Notes under the pieces: model-generated | Told to the model about the DNA's origin: nothing | The model's input: only the letters and a program-made list of their open reading frames with translations | The model's database searches: none | Source: Haloferax elongans ATCC BAA-1513 | GTDB lineage: Archaea > Halobacteriota > Halobacteria > Halobacteriales > Haloferacaceae | Reading direction: 5' to 3' | Assembly: GCF_000336755.1 (NCBI RefSeq) | Contig: NZ_AOLK01000015.1 | Coordinates: forward strand, 434,954-498,953 | DNA length: 64,000 nucleotides | Shown here: piece after piece, positions 6,754 through 15,367 of the stretch | Numbering within the stretch: position 1 is the first letter of the stretch | How the letters are laid out: every line of letters begins with the position of its first letter | Made by a program: the position numbers and the translations under genes

Positions 6754-8934
6754 ATGGCTGAAAACGGGGTGACACTTGTCGTCCGCGCCGCGGAGAAGCG
6801 AGACGCCGGACGTGGTATCGCCCGACTTCCAGAGGATGCACGGAAGGAACTCGGCGTGTTGAGCGGCGAGACGGTCGTTATCGACGGCTCCAGGGAAACT
6901 GTCGCAAAGATGTGGCCCGCTCGGCCGGGTGCCGACGCTGGCGAGATACTGGTCGACGCCGACACCCGCGCCAACGCCGGCGTGAAAATCGGTGACTCCG
7001 TCAACGTGCGCAAGGTCTCTGTCGAGGACGCGACAGCCGTCACACTTGCCGGGCCTGACGCGCTCGACCGAACCAGTGTCAGTCGCGACACCGTCGAAGA
7101 GGTCGTTCGCGCCGAGATTCGAAATCGTCCGCTCCGCTCCGGCGACCGCGTTCGCGTCGAACGCCTCGGCGGCGCGGCTCTCACGGTCAAATCGACGACC
7201 CCGGAGGGCATCGTTCGCGTCACCGATTCGACGAAAGTCACTGTGACGGTCGATAGCTCGAAAGGAGCCAGCGAGGCAGTCCGTGACGCCGTCAAGACCG
7301 TGACCGGTGGCGAAAAATCCGACGGGAGTCGCGGCCGTGCCACGGGTATCACCTACGAAGATATCGGTGGCCTCGACGACGAACTCGAACTCGTCCGAGA
7401 GATGATAGAGCTCCCACTCTCCGAGCCGGAGGTGTTCACGCATCTCGGGACCGAATCGCCGAAAGGCGTCCTCTTACACGGCCCACCGGGAACCGGGAAG
7501 ACGCTCATCGCCAAAGCCGTCGCGAACGAGGTGAACGCGACGTTCATCACCGTCTCCGGGCCGGAAGTCGTCTCGAAGTACAAAGGCGAATCCGAAGAGA
7601 AGCTCCGCGAGGTGTTCCAAGCGGCCCGCGAGGAGTCACCGAGTATCATCTTCTTCGACGAAATCGACTCTATCGCGTCCAAGCGCGACGACGGCGGCGA
7701 CCTCGAAAGTCGCGTCGTCGGCCAACTCCTCTCGCTTATGGACGGTCTCGACGCCCGTGGCGACGTAATCGTCATCGGCGCGACGAACCGAGTCGACAGT
7801 CTCGACCCCGCGCTTCGCCGCGGTGGCCGGTTCGACCGCGAGATAGAGATTGGCGTTCCGAACGAACCCGGTCGCAGAGAGATTCTGGACGTTTACACTC
7901 GCCGGATGCCACTCGCCGACGACGTGGACGTGGACCGACTCGCGTCCCGAACCCACGGCTTCGTCGGTGCCGACCTCGAATCGCTGGCGAAGGAAGCCGC
8001 CATGACTGCCCTCAGGCGTGCCCGCAGAAATGGTGCCGACTCACCGATTTCGGAGATGACTGTCACCCGCGCCGACTTCGAGGCGGCGATGGCCGCAGTC
8101 GAGCCCTCGGCGATGCGCGAGTACGTCGCCGAGCAACCCACGAAAGGATTCGAAGCGGTCGGCGGACTCGACGACGTGAAACAGACGCTCGAACGCGCCG
8201 TTACGTGGCCGCTGACCTACGCACCGCTGTTCGAAGCGGCTTCGACCGACCCGCCGACCGGCGTCCTCTTACACGGCCCACCGGGAACCGGAAAGACGCT
8301 TCTCGCCCGTGCTATCGCCGCCGAAAGCGGTGTCAACTTCATCCACGTTGCCGGGCCGGAACTTCTCGCCGCGCCAGTTGGCGAGTCCGAGAAGTCTGTC
8401 CGCGAGGTGTTCGCCCGCGCCCGACAGGCCGCCCCGAGTATCCTCTTTTTCGACGAAATCGACGCGCTCGCCACCGACCGCGACAGCATGAGCTCGGACT
8501 CGGGTGTGGCAGAACGCGTCGTCTCGCAACTCCTGACCGAGATGGACATCGCCGCCGACAACCCGAACCTCGTCGTCCTCGCGGCGACCAACCGCCGCGA
8601 CGCCCTCGACCCGGCGCTTCTCCGACCGGGACGACTGGAGACACACGTCGAAGTCCCCAATCCGGATATCGAGGCGCGGCGCGCTATCATCGACGTACAC
8701 GTCCGGAACAAGCCACTCAGCACCGATATCGACCTCGACGACGTCGCCGCTCACATGGACGGCTTCAGCGGTGCTGACGTTGCTGCGGTCTGCCGCGAGG
8801 CCGCACTTCGTGCTATCGAAGACGTGGCGAACGCCTACGAAGGAACGGCCGCGAACGACCACGCCGACGAGATTCGCATCACCCGCGAGCACTTCAACGC
8901 GGCAATCTCGACCGTCAGGCCGATGCTCGACTGA
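6754..8934 (+). CDS. Cdc48/VAT-type double AAA+ ATPase
   Basis: 726 residues. The N-terminal 190 residues match the double-psi-barrel plus beta-clam N-domain of VAT (LVVRAAEKRDAGRGIARLP). The two AAA domains each have a complete Walker A (GPPGTGKT at 243-250 and 508-515) and Walker B (FFDEIDSIA and FFDEIDALA), plus sensor Asn (IGATNR, LAATNR) and arginine-finger regions. This archaeal p97 homologue unfolds proteins and feeds the proteasome. Haloarchaea carry several paralogues, and this one is shorter in its linker and C-terminus than the canonical ~740-754-residue forms; it lacks the HbYX-like tail, ending VRPMLD. Which paralogue it is cannot be told. Confidence 0.96.
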   Translation: MAENGVTLVVRAAEKRDAGRGIARLPEDARKELGVLSGETVVIDGSRETVAKMWPARPGADAGEILVDADTRANAGVKIGDSVNVRKVSVEDATAVTLAGPDALDRTSVSRDTVEEVVRAEIRNRPLRSGDRVRVERLGGAALTVKSTTPEGIVRVTDSTKVTVTVDSSKGASEAVRDAVKTVTGGEKSDGSRGRATGITYEDIGGLDDELELVREMIELPLSEPEVFTHLGTESPKGVLLHGPPGTGKTLIAKAVANEVNATFITVSGPEVVSKYKGESEEKLREVFQAAREESPSIIFFDEIDSIASKRDDGGDLESRVVGQLLSLMDGLDARGDVIVIGATNRVDSLDPALRRGGRFDREIEIGVPNEPGRREILDVYTRRMPLADDVDVDRLASRTHGFVGADLESLAKEAAMTALRRARRNGADSPISEMTVTRADFEAAMAAVEPSAMREYVAEQPTKGFEAVGGLDDVKQTLERAVTWPLTYAPLFEAASTDPPTGVLLHGPPGTGKTLLARAIAAESGVNFIHVAGPELLAAPVGESEKSVREVFARARQAAPSILFFDEIDALATDRDSMSSDSGVAERVVSQLLTEMDIAADNPNLVVLAATNRRDALDPALLRPGRLETHVEVPNPDIEARRAIIDVHVRNKPLSTDIDLDDVAAHMDGFSGADVAAVCREAALRAIEDVANAYEGTAANDHADEIRITREHFNAAISTVRPMLD

Positions 8935-9007
8935 CGGGCGGAGCACGGGGTGCTCTCGGCCCCACGCAGATTATCTTTCTCCCCGGCCAATACTGACGCA
9001 TGTTCAC

Positions 9008-9343
9008 ATGCAACGGTGGTGTGTCGTGAGTGCCGGGTGGCGGCGGAAAGTCCGTCGAGAGTGGGGTGCACTCACGGGCGGGCCGCTCTCTACCGGGTGG
9101 TGGCTCACCAAAGCAGGAATCAGAGTGGTGTTCGCGGAAGTCGTCTTCATGGGTCTCGTCCTCTTGAACAGCGAGATGGCGGCCGTCGAGGCGGTCAACA
9201 GCGGTGACGCGTCCGTGTTCTCGCTCGTCGCGCTCGTCGTGACGACGACTGACTACCTCGCAATTGCTGGAATCGTCTTCGTCGTCGCCCTGTTGCTCCC
9301 GTTTCTGCCGAGACGGAACGAAGCGACGAATCGGTGGGAATGA
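9008..9343 (+). CDS. Small two-helix membrane protein
   Basis: 111 residues from ATG 9008. A basic N-terminal segment (RWCVVSAGWRRKVRREWGAL) precedes two hydrophobic helices, about residues 40-62 (IRVVFAEVVFMGLVLLN) and 75-102 (FSLVALVVTTTDYLAIAGIVFVVALLLPFL), and a charged end LPRRNEATNRWE. A GTG at 9026 (VSAGWRRK) is an equally good start. No family recognised. It converges with the methyltransferase gene. Confidence 0.55.
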   Translation: MQRWCVVSAGWRRKVRREWGALTGGPLSTGWWLTKAGIRVVFAEVVFMGLVLLNSEMAAVEAVNSGDASVFSLVALVVTTTDYLAIAGIVFVVALLLPFLPRRNEATNRWE

Positions 9344-9412
9344 CGAGCAATTCGAGAGCGCTGTGCGGCCGCGACCCGACCGCGACCTCGGCCGCGCCTT
9401 CGACCCCGACCG

Positions 9413-10120
9413 TCAGCGAAGCCGGGCCTTGAAGTAACTCGATTCGGGGGCCGAGTACGACACGTCAGCAACGTCGAGACCGGCGTCGGACGCGACCTCT
9501 CGCAGTCGCTCCGGCGAGACGAGGAGGAATTCGAGGTCCGGCCCGCGCAGGTCACCGTATTCGACGTGGAACGTCCGGCGCGCAATCCCGGTACGCGAGT
9601 CGGGTCTGTAGCCGAAGAACTCCTCGGAGTCGATTCGAGTCGAGTCGTAGGAGTCGACCACGAGTTCGCCCGTGTCGGTGGTGTACTCAGAGAGCGACGC
9701 GAGTAGGTTTGCGAGGTCACCGAGTGACCCTGCGAGACCGATTTGTGTGCCGTTTGCGAGGACCGTCTCGAACCGACCAGATTCGGTCGGTGGGTCGAAC
9801 ATGTCCCCGACCAAAGCCGACTCGACACCTCGCGCTCGGGCCGTGCGAACCGCGTTCGGACTCACGTCGAAGGCGACGACCTCGCCGCGGTCCTGTATCG
9901 CGAGTGCGTGCTGTCCCGCGCCGCAACCGACATCTAACACGGGCGGGCGAAGCGACTCGACGAACTCCCACTTCGACTCAGGCCAGCGCTCGGACGGGAC
10001 GAGATAGTGCTCGTAGATATGCGCGTCGCCAGTGTCTGCGCCGTCGCGGTAGATGCAGGGCGCGCGCAGGCATCCGCGGAACCTATCGAGCATCGCCAGT
10101 CCGAGTGCGTCGTCGGGCAT
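9413..10120 (-). CDS. Class I SAM-dependent methyltransferase
   Basis: 235 residues. The SAM-binding motif I is VLDVGCGAGQHALAIQDRG (about residues 66-84), followed by motif II VVAFDVSPNAVRTARARG and motif III (RFETVLANGTQIGLAGSL). The Rossmann-like core is complete. The substrate-binding N-terminus (ICRDGADTGDAHIYEHYLVP-like) and the end with SYSAPESSYFKARLR do not point to a known substrate. An AT-rich stretch at 10141-10160 lies about 30 bp upstream of the start as a likely promoter. Confidence 0.88.
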   Translation of the reverse strand: MPDDALGLAMLDRFRGCLRAPCIYRDGADTGDAHIYEHYLVPSERWPESKWEFVESLRPPVLDVGCGAGQHALAIQDRGEVVAFDVSPNAVRTARARGVESALVGDMFDPPTESGRFETVLANGTQIGLAGSLGDLANLLASLSEYTTDTGELVVDSYDSTRIDSEEFFGYRPDSRTGIARRTFHVEYGDLRGPDLEFLLVSPERLREVASDAGLDVADVSYSAPESSYFKARLR

Positions 10121-10184
10121 GACGAATTAGGAGTCGCACGTTTGTCAGATAAATTTAATCTGTTATTCGGTAACGATAAACAAT

Positions 10185-10805
10185 CTAATCGAGGCGCGCC
10201 AAATCACCGTGGAGTTCTCTGTTCATCACGTCCGCGACGAAGAGTCGGATGCGCTTGTGCAGTTCTTCTTCGGTGTCGTACGTCTCGACTCGCAGGTCCC
10301 AGCGCGCCCGTGCGGCCCGAATCATTTCGCTCGTGACCGACGCCTCGTGGACGAAGACGATTCTGTCGCCGTGGGTCTCAGAGAGACGTTCGAGAACGGA
10401 CCCTGCCTCCTCGCCGACGCCGAAGTTGTGGCCGAGAAACGGGAGGACGAACACGGTCGCGTTGCTCGCCTCCGCGAAGGCGAGACTCTGTGTCGCTGCG
10501 TCCACGTCGTCGGTATCGATGTCCACGTCCACGGCGAGAAAAGCGTTCACCCCGGGGTCGGCTCGCAGCGACCCCTGAACTCGGCGGAGGAGCGCCAGCG
10601 CGTCGTCGATGTCCTCGCGCGCCGAGAACAACTTTCGAATCGGACCGGGGAGTTCTTCGATGTCGATGTTCGCCAGTTCCCGCTCTGAGAGGACGTAGTT
10701 CAGATTGAAGGACTTGTAGGGACCCATCACGTAGACGAGAAACCGGTCGTAGGCGGTGGTTCCGAGCGCGTCGTGGATATCATCGCGCGTGATGGCGTCC
10801 TGCAT
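10185..10805 (-). CDS. Haloarchaeal conserved protein, DUF7509-like
   Basis: 206 residues starting MQDAITRDDIHDALGTTAYD. The order of elements is distinctive: RFLVYVMGPYKSFNLNYVL, then AFLAVDVDIDTDDVDAATQS, then ATVFVLPFLGHNFGVGEEAG, then DRIVFVHEASVTSEMIRAAR. Alternating strands and helices resemble a nucleoside 2-deoxyribosyltransferase/TIR-like Rossmann fold (GPY near the first strand, a signalling-type core), which I mention only as an inference. I recall it as a haloarchaea-specific DUF7509 family. A strong TATA-like element lies 24-33 bp upstream (10829-10840), implying a leaderless transcript. Confidence 0.75.
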   Translation of the reverse strand: MQDAITRDDIHDALGTTAYDRFLVYVMGPYKSFNLNYVLSERELANIDIEELPGPIRKLFSAREDIDDALALLRRVQGSLRADPGVNAFLAVDVDIDTDDVDAATQSLAFAEASNATVFVLPFLGHNFGVGEEAGSVLERLSETHGDRIVFVHEASVTSEMIRAARARWDLRVETYDTEEELHKRIRLFVADVMNRELHGDLARLD

Positions 10806-10905
10806 GTGACGACGTACTGACCGAAACTACTTATAAAAAACGGCCTTTTCAGCGATGTTTGACTCGAGAACTGTTAAGTCTGTACGCTGCATCTAGCGAA
10901 CTGAG
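10806..10905. promoter_or_regulatory. Divergent promoter region with two TATA-like elements
   Basis: On the minus strand TTTTTTATAAGTAG (10829-10842) sits about 28 bp before the DUF7509-like start. On the plus strand GTTAAGT (10873-10879) sits about 30 bp before the winged-helix gene. Both fit haloarchaeal leaderless promoters. The winged-helix protein could therefore regulate its divergent neighbour, an inference from layout only. Confidence 0.6.
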
Positions 10906-11307
10906 ATGGCGACGAACTCCCCTGCCGACTCGGACGGCCACCCAGAAGACCCGGCCGAGTTGCTGCCACCGACGAGCGTCCTGACGCTGGACGAGTATCT
11001 CGACATGCAGGCGGCCATCGGCGACCGGACGCGATTTACGCTCCTCTACCGGTTGGTCCACTTCGGCGAGCGGAGTCCGAAAGAACTGGAGGAGGCACTC
11101 GATATTCGAGCGAACAACCTCCACTATCACCTCCGGAAACTCGTCGACGCCGGACTCGTCGAGAAACGAAAACGCTCTCGCGCCGACGAGGACGGTCTGT
11201 TCTCCTACTACCGCGCCACGTCGCTCGGGGAGGACATCCTTGAATACGGTGTCGAGGAACTCATTCGCCGCGAGCGCGACTACCGCGAGGCCTACTCGTC
11301 GGAGTGA
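10906..11307 (+). CDS. Winged-helix transcription regulator (ArsR-like)
   Basis: 133 residues. After an acidic leader, LTLDEYLDMQAAIGDRTRFT and LLYRLVHFGERSPKELEEAL form the first helices, DIRANNLHYHLRKLVDAGLV is the recognition helix region, and EKRKRSRADEDGLFSYYRAT is the wing. This is the usual haloarchaeal ArsR/HTH_20 layout. No metal-binding cysteine cluster is present, so it is not a classic ArsR metal sensor. Divergent from the DUF7509-like gene. Confidence 0.85.
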   Translation: MATNSPADSDGHPEDPAELLPPTSVLTLDEYLDMQAAIGDRTRFTLLYRLVHFGERSPKELEEALDIRANNLHYHLRKLVDAGLVEKRKRSRADEDGLFSYYRATSLGEDILEYGVEELIRRERDYREAYSSE

Positions 11308-11403
11308 GCCGCGGCGAACACTGACGCCGACTCAAGTCACCCGCCGCCGCGGTACCTGCCGCAGACACCGTCTATTTGTTACTTCGTCGCACACCCACAG
11401 GCG

Positions 11404-11793
11404 ATGTCAAATCTCCTTCCCGACGAGGCCCAAGCGAAGTTGGTGACGACGTGCCGGACCGCGGTCGGCGACAGTTTGCGGTCGCTCACGTACTTCAACC
11501 GCTTCGACTACGTGCAGGTCTACCTCCGCGACGACCTCGAACAGGAAGCCGACCTGAACTCCTTTATCGGCAACGAGTGGCACGACTTCAAGATGACCCA
11601 AGACGCCTACCGCGGGTCCGAACTCGGCGACTACGAGTACACGATTCGCGTGTTCGAAAACGGCTACCTCGTCCGTATCACGCTCGAAGACATCGGCGTG
11701 TTCGTCACGACCGACGGCATCTCGATGCAGGACTTCGAAGCTCTCGCCAGCGCGACGACCGAGATTCTCGACGAGTGGGCGATAGCGGAGTGA
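11404..11793 (+). CDS. Haloarchaeal conserved protein, DUF7522-like
   Basis: 129 residues starting MSNLLPDEAQAKLVTTCRTA and GDSLRSLTYFNRFDYVQVYL, ending FEALASATTEILDEWAIAE. Small, soluble, alpha/beta, without catalytic motifs I can identify. The opening 'GD.LRS..YF...DY.Q.YLRDDL' and 'RVFENGYLVRI' match a conserved haloarchaeal family, recalled as DUF7522. It converges with the lhr gene four bases away. Confidence 0.75.
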   Translation: MSNLLPDEAQAKLVTTCRTAVGDSLRSLTYFNRFDYVQVYLRDDLEQEADLNSFIGNEWHDFKMTQDAYRGSELGDYEYTIRVFENGYLVRITLEDIGVFVTTDGISMQDFEALASATTEILDEWAIAE

Positions 11794-11797
11794 GTCT

Positions 11798-14635
11798 TCA
11801 GTCCCAAAACGACTGCGTCCGGGCGTATTCACGCTCGCGTTCGAGGATGTCGCGGTAGAAGTCGTCCTCGTCCTCGCGGAGTTTGTTGATGATACGCGCC
11901 GCGTTGTGCGGGCCGACGCCGCGGGCCGCGAGCGCGACGACCGCTTTCCGGCCGTGTGCTTGCACCAGACTCGCCGAGCGATACGCTCGCTTCGTCAGAC
12001 GCTCTTGTTCTTCGTCTTTCTCCTTGGCCCGTACCGCCTTCACCGCCTCGTCGTCCCACGGATTCAACGCGGCGATGCGTGTCGCACCGCACTCGGGGCA
12101 CTTCGGCGGGTCGCGAACGCGCTTGACCGGTTTCTTCCGCGTCCAGTCCTTGCAGTGGAGGCATGCGAGCAACACGCGGTCGTTCTGGATGCGCTCTTTG
12201 ACCGTCTGGATGACGCTGGCGTCGGCGTTTTCGGGGACGAGCAAGTCGGTTCCCGACCCGCGTCCGCCGATTCCGATTGGCGTCGGTTCGCGGGCGACCA
12301 CCAGTTCCACGTCGCCGTCGTGGATACGCCGGAGCAGTTCGACCGTTTCGCCGACCGCGAGGTCCGTGTGGAACACCTCGCGAACCGCCTCGTCGTAGAC
12401 TGGCGTGCCTTCGAGGGCCGCGAGGAGTCTGTCGCCGCCGAAGCGGCCCTTCCCCTGGTACCGTTTGAGCGTCCCGAATTTCGCGGCGACCTGTGCGAGC
12501 GTGAACTTCAGCGAGTCCGAGCGCTTGAGCGCGAGTTCGATGAGGGCTTCGACGTGCTCGGGGTCGGTCTCCCGAAGCACCTCGGCGAACGTCGTCGGAC
12601 TTACCTTCCCCGGCACGTCGAACTCGACGCGGTAGGGGTCGACCTCCATCCCGACCGACGACCCGGTTCGCTGGCCGACGAGCGCCGACAGAAGGCGGCC
12701 GAGCGTCTCGTTCACGCGGTGGCCGTAACAAGTGTTGAGCGTCACTTGTCGGGGCGAGCCTTCGAGGACGAGTCTGTCGGCGGTCGGTATCGGTGCGTCC
12801 GTCTCGACCTGTCGTTCGATGGGGCCGAGCGCAGAGGAGACGGTTTCGGCGTCTGTCGGGTACTGCGTGGTGATGTCGCGTGCGACCCCCTCGCGGTCTG
12901 CCCCCGACTCGAACTGCGGGGCGGCCACGTCTCGAAGTTCGCCGACCTCCCCGGCGACTGCGGCAGGAACCGGAATCTCCGAGCCGACCCACGACGGGAC
13001 TTCGCCGCCGGGGTCTTCGATTGGCGAGACGTTCACCCGCGCTTCCTCGTCGTCCACGTCGTTGACGCGCCACATCTCGCCGCGCTGGATGAACGTCGCA
13101 CCCGGCGTGGCGAAGTTGAGGACGAACTTCTCGTCGAGCGTCCCGATTTGCCGCCGCGAGGAGATGTCGTGGACCTCGTAGGTCTCCTCGTCGGGAATCA
13201 TCGAGAGATTCGCGTAGAAGTACTGCCACGTCCCGCTGGACTTTTCGAGGAGGTCCTTTTCCTCTTCGACCCAGAGCAGTCGGTTCTGCGAGAGTTCGCG
13301 AACGATTCCGCGGAAGTCGTCCTCCGAGAGGTCGCGGAAGGGGTACGCCCGAGTAACGATTTCGTACGCCCGCCGGGCCGACACGTCGCCGTAATCCATG
13401 ACGATGCCGACGATTTGGTTCGCGACGGTGTCGAGACTCCCGTGGTGGACGCGAGCGGGTTCGACCTCGCCAGATTCGGCGCGGCGGGCGATAGCCAGCG
13501 CTTCGAGCGTGTCGTCCGGGTGGTCGGTGACGATGGTGCCACGGGAGACGACCCCGAGGCGGTGGCCCGCCCGCCCGACTCGCTGGAGCAGGCGGGCGAC
13601 CTCGCGCGGACTGTTGTACTGGACGACGTGGTCCACGCGCCCCACGTCGATGCCGAGTTCCATCGACGACGTACAGATGAGCGCGTCCAACTCGCCTGCT
13701 TTGAATCGGTCCTCAACGTCGATTCGCACGTCCTTCGACAGCGACCCGTGGTGGACCTCGATGGGGTCGTCGAGTGCCTTGAACCGCGACCCGAGCGCTT
13801 CGGCCGTCTGGCGGGTGTTGACGAAGACGAGCACCGATTCGTGGCTTCGGACGATGTCGCGTATCGTTCGGACGTGACTCGCTATCTCGGGGTCCGTGGC
13901 GAGTTTCCCTGCCAGTCGCTCGTCCTCGTTCGTCACCTGCGGCCGCACGACTTCGAACTCCACGCGATTGTCCACGTCCACTTCGATAATCTCGAAGTCT
14001 CGGTCTCCGGTAAGGAATCGACCGACCTCTGCTGGCGAGCCAACAGTCGCCGAGAGACCGATTCGCTGGAACGACCCGGCGAGTTCCCGAAGGCGCTCCA
14101 AACCGATGGTCAACTGCGCGCCGCGCTTGGCCGACGCGAGTTCGTGAACCTCGTCGACGACGACGTGTTCCACGTCCGAAAGCGCCGTTCTGAGCTTCTT
14201 CCCGGTCAACATCGCTTGCAGGGTCTCGGGCGTCGTCACCAGCACGTCCGGCGGGTCGTTGGCCTGCTTTTGGCGCTGGTACTGCGTGGTGTCGCCGTGG
14301 CGAACGTCGATGTCGATTCCGAGGTGCTCGCCCCACCAGTCGAGGCGCTGGCGCATGTCGCGGTTCAGCGCCCGAAGCGGCGTGATGTACAGTGCCGAGA
14401 TTCCGAATCGCTCGTCGGCGTCGGCGATGGCCGAAAAGACTGGCAACATGGCCGTCTCGGTCTTGCCGGTCCCGGTCGGTGCGATGATGAGGCCGTTCTT
14501 TCCGGCGGCGAGCGGGGGTATCGCCCGGCGCTGTGGCTCCGTCGGTGTCGTGAATCCGCGCTCCGAGAGGGCGTCGCGGACGGGTTGCGAGAGCCTCGTA
14601 AAGGCGTCCATTCCAGCGGCCTCGCCGTCTGGCAT
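11798..14635 (-). CDS. lhr: Lhr-type superfamily 2 DNA/RNA helicase
   Basis: 945 residues. Helicase domain 1: Q-motif area (RGFTTPTEPQRRAIPPLAAG), Walker A APTGTGKTETA (about 52-62), DExH box VVDEVHELASAKRG and motif III LSATVGSP. Domain 2: VFVNTRQTAEALGSRFKAL, CTSSMELGIDVG and QRVGRAGHRLG. A winged-helix and the Lhr-specific C-terminal domain follow. The end carries a four-cysteine zinc ribbon (CLHCKDW ... PKCPECGATR) and a helix-hairpin-helix-like AARGVGPHNAARIINKL. Lhr proteins translocate 3'-5' and remodel replication or transcription intermediates. An ATG eight codons in (MDAFTRLS) is possible, but GTTTAATC about 27 bp before 14635 (14659-14666) supports the longer start. Confidence 0.95.
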   Translation of the reverse strand: MPDGEAAGMDAFTRLSQPVRDALSERGFTTPTEPQRRAIPPLAAGKNGLIIAPTGTGKTETAMLPVFSAIADADERFGISALYITPLRALNRDMRQRLDWWGEHLGIDIDVRHGDTTQYQRQKQANDPPDVLVTTPETLQAMLTGKKLRTALSDVEHVVVDEVHELASAKRGAQLTIGLERLRELAGSFQRIGLSATVGSPAEVGRFLTGDRDFEIIEVDVDNRVEFEVVRPQVTNEDERLAGKLATDPEIASHVRTIRDIVRSHESVLVFVNTRQTAEALGSRFKALDDPIEVHHGSLSKDVRIDVEDRFKAGELDALICTSSMELGIDVGRVDHVVQYNSPREVARLLQRVGRAGHRLGVVSRGTIVTDHPDDTLEALAIARRAESGEVEPARVHHGSLDTVANQIVGIVMDYGDVSARRAYEIVTRAYPFRDLSEDDFRGIVRELSQNRLLWVEEEKDLLEKSSGTWQYFYANLSMIPDEETYEVHDISSRRQIGTLDEKFVLNFATPGATFIQRGEMWRVNDVDDEEARVNVSPIEDPGGEVPSWVGSEIPVPAAVAGEVGELRDVAAPQFESGADREGVARDITTQYPTDAETVSSALGPIERQVETDAPIPTADRLVLEGSPRQVTLNTCYGHRVNETLGRLLSALVGQRTGSSVGMEVDPYRVEFDVPGKVSPTTFAEVLRETDPEHVEALIELALKRSDSLKFTLAQVAAKFGTLKRYQGKGRFGGDRLLAALEGTPVYDEAVREVFHTDLAVGETVELLRRIHDGDVELVVAREPTPIGIGGRGSGTDLLVPENADASVIQTVKERIQNDRVLLACLHCKDWTRKKPVKRVRDPPKCPECGATRIAALNPWDDEAVKAVRAKEKDEEQERLTKRAYRSASLVQAHGRKAVVALAARGVGPHNAARIINKLREDEDDFYRDILEREREYARTQSFWD

Positions 14636-14725
14636 CGCCCGAGGTTACGGGTGAACGCGATTAAACGCACCGCTCGGGGTGGTCGTCTCCGGCAGATTCA
14701 TGTCGAATGTGAGTGAAGTTCGGCC

Positions 14726-15004
14726 GTGTCCCCGAATCGCGTCTATTGGCTCTCGTTCGTGTGCTTCGGCCTCGCCGCAGCAGCCAGTGCTGGCGTGAAA
14801 ATCGCCCACGGGGCGACCGACATCGCGACGCTCGTTTCGGCCCTCGGAGGGACCGTCCTCGTCGCTGTCGCGGTGGTCGCGCTGACGAATCCCGAGCGTG
14901 CCGACGGCCCAACGGAATGGGGGCCGCTCGTCTATCTCGTCGCGGGGAGTGCAGCCCTCTACGCCGGAATACATGCGTGGGAGCTTGTTTCGGTGGTCGT
15001 CTGA
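14726..15004 (+). CDS. Small membrane protein (first of a look-alike pair)
   Basis: 92 residues from a GTG start at 14726 (SPNRVYWLSFVCFGLAAAAS). Three hydrophobic segments: about 8-24, 33-55 (LVSALGGTVLVAVAVVALTN) and 66-90 (WGPLVYLVAGSAALYAGIHA). Unknown family. It resembles the next gene in length, GTG start, and N-terminal pattern (S/T-P-x-R-x-x-W-L-S-x-x-x-F), suggesting an old tandem duplication. It diverges from lhr. Confidence 0.6.
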   Translation: MSPNRVYWLSFVCFGLAAAASAGVKIAHGATDIATLVSALGGTVLVAVAVVALTNPERADGPTEWGPLVYLVAGSAALYAGIHAWELVSVVV

Positions 15005-15038
15005 TGTGGTCGCCACGCGCCGAGGGTGGGGTACCACT

Positions 15039-15317
15039 GTGACCCCGGAACGGACGTTCTGGCTATCGCAGGCAGGGTTCACTGCCGGGAACCTGCTTAT
15101 CGTGCTCGGCACCCAGCGAGACGACCTCGCGGCGTGGCAACTGGTCTTCGCCGCAGTGCTTGTGCTTTCGAGTCTCTGGTTCGTCGTCTATGCTGTTCGG
15201 GAACGAGAGAAAGGCGTTCCAGCGTTCTTCTTCGAGTGGACCGGCTGGCAGCGACTCGCTCGCGTGACGGCCGGTTCTGTGTTTGTCCTCGGTACTCTCA
15301 CGTTCGCCTTCGCGTAG
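15039..15317 (+). CDS. Small membrane protein (second of a look-alike pair)
   Basis: 92 residues from a GTG start at 15039 (TPERTFWLSQAGFTAGNLLI). Hydrophobic segments lie at about 8-24, 30-52 (WQLVFAAVLVLSSLWFVVYA) and 72-92 (ARVTAGSVFVLGTLTFAFA). Upstream in-frame ATGs exist, but the sequence before the GTG lies inside the preceding gene in another frame. Its positive-charged loop (VREREKGVPA) lies between helices two and three. Family unknown. It converges on the rpe gene. Confidence 0.6.
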   Translation: MTPERTFWLSQAGFTAGNLLIVLGTQRDDLAAWQLVFAAVLVLSSLWFVVYAVREREKGVPAFFFEWTGWQRLARVTAGSVFVLGTLTFAFA

Positions 15318-15367
15318 GCGCGTCAGAAAACGGAGACCGTGTTTGGCGACCCTGACAACTGCTCCGC

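Noticed and set aside
11906..14716. A 936-residue plus-strand open frame opposite lhr
   Set aside because: It mirrors the helicase gene codon by codon, is Arg/Val/His-rich, and has no motif; antisense shadow of a GC-rich gene.
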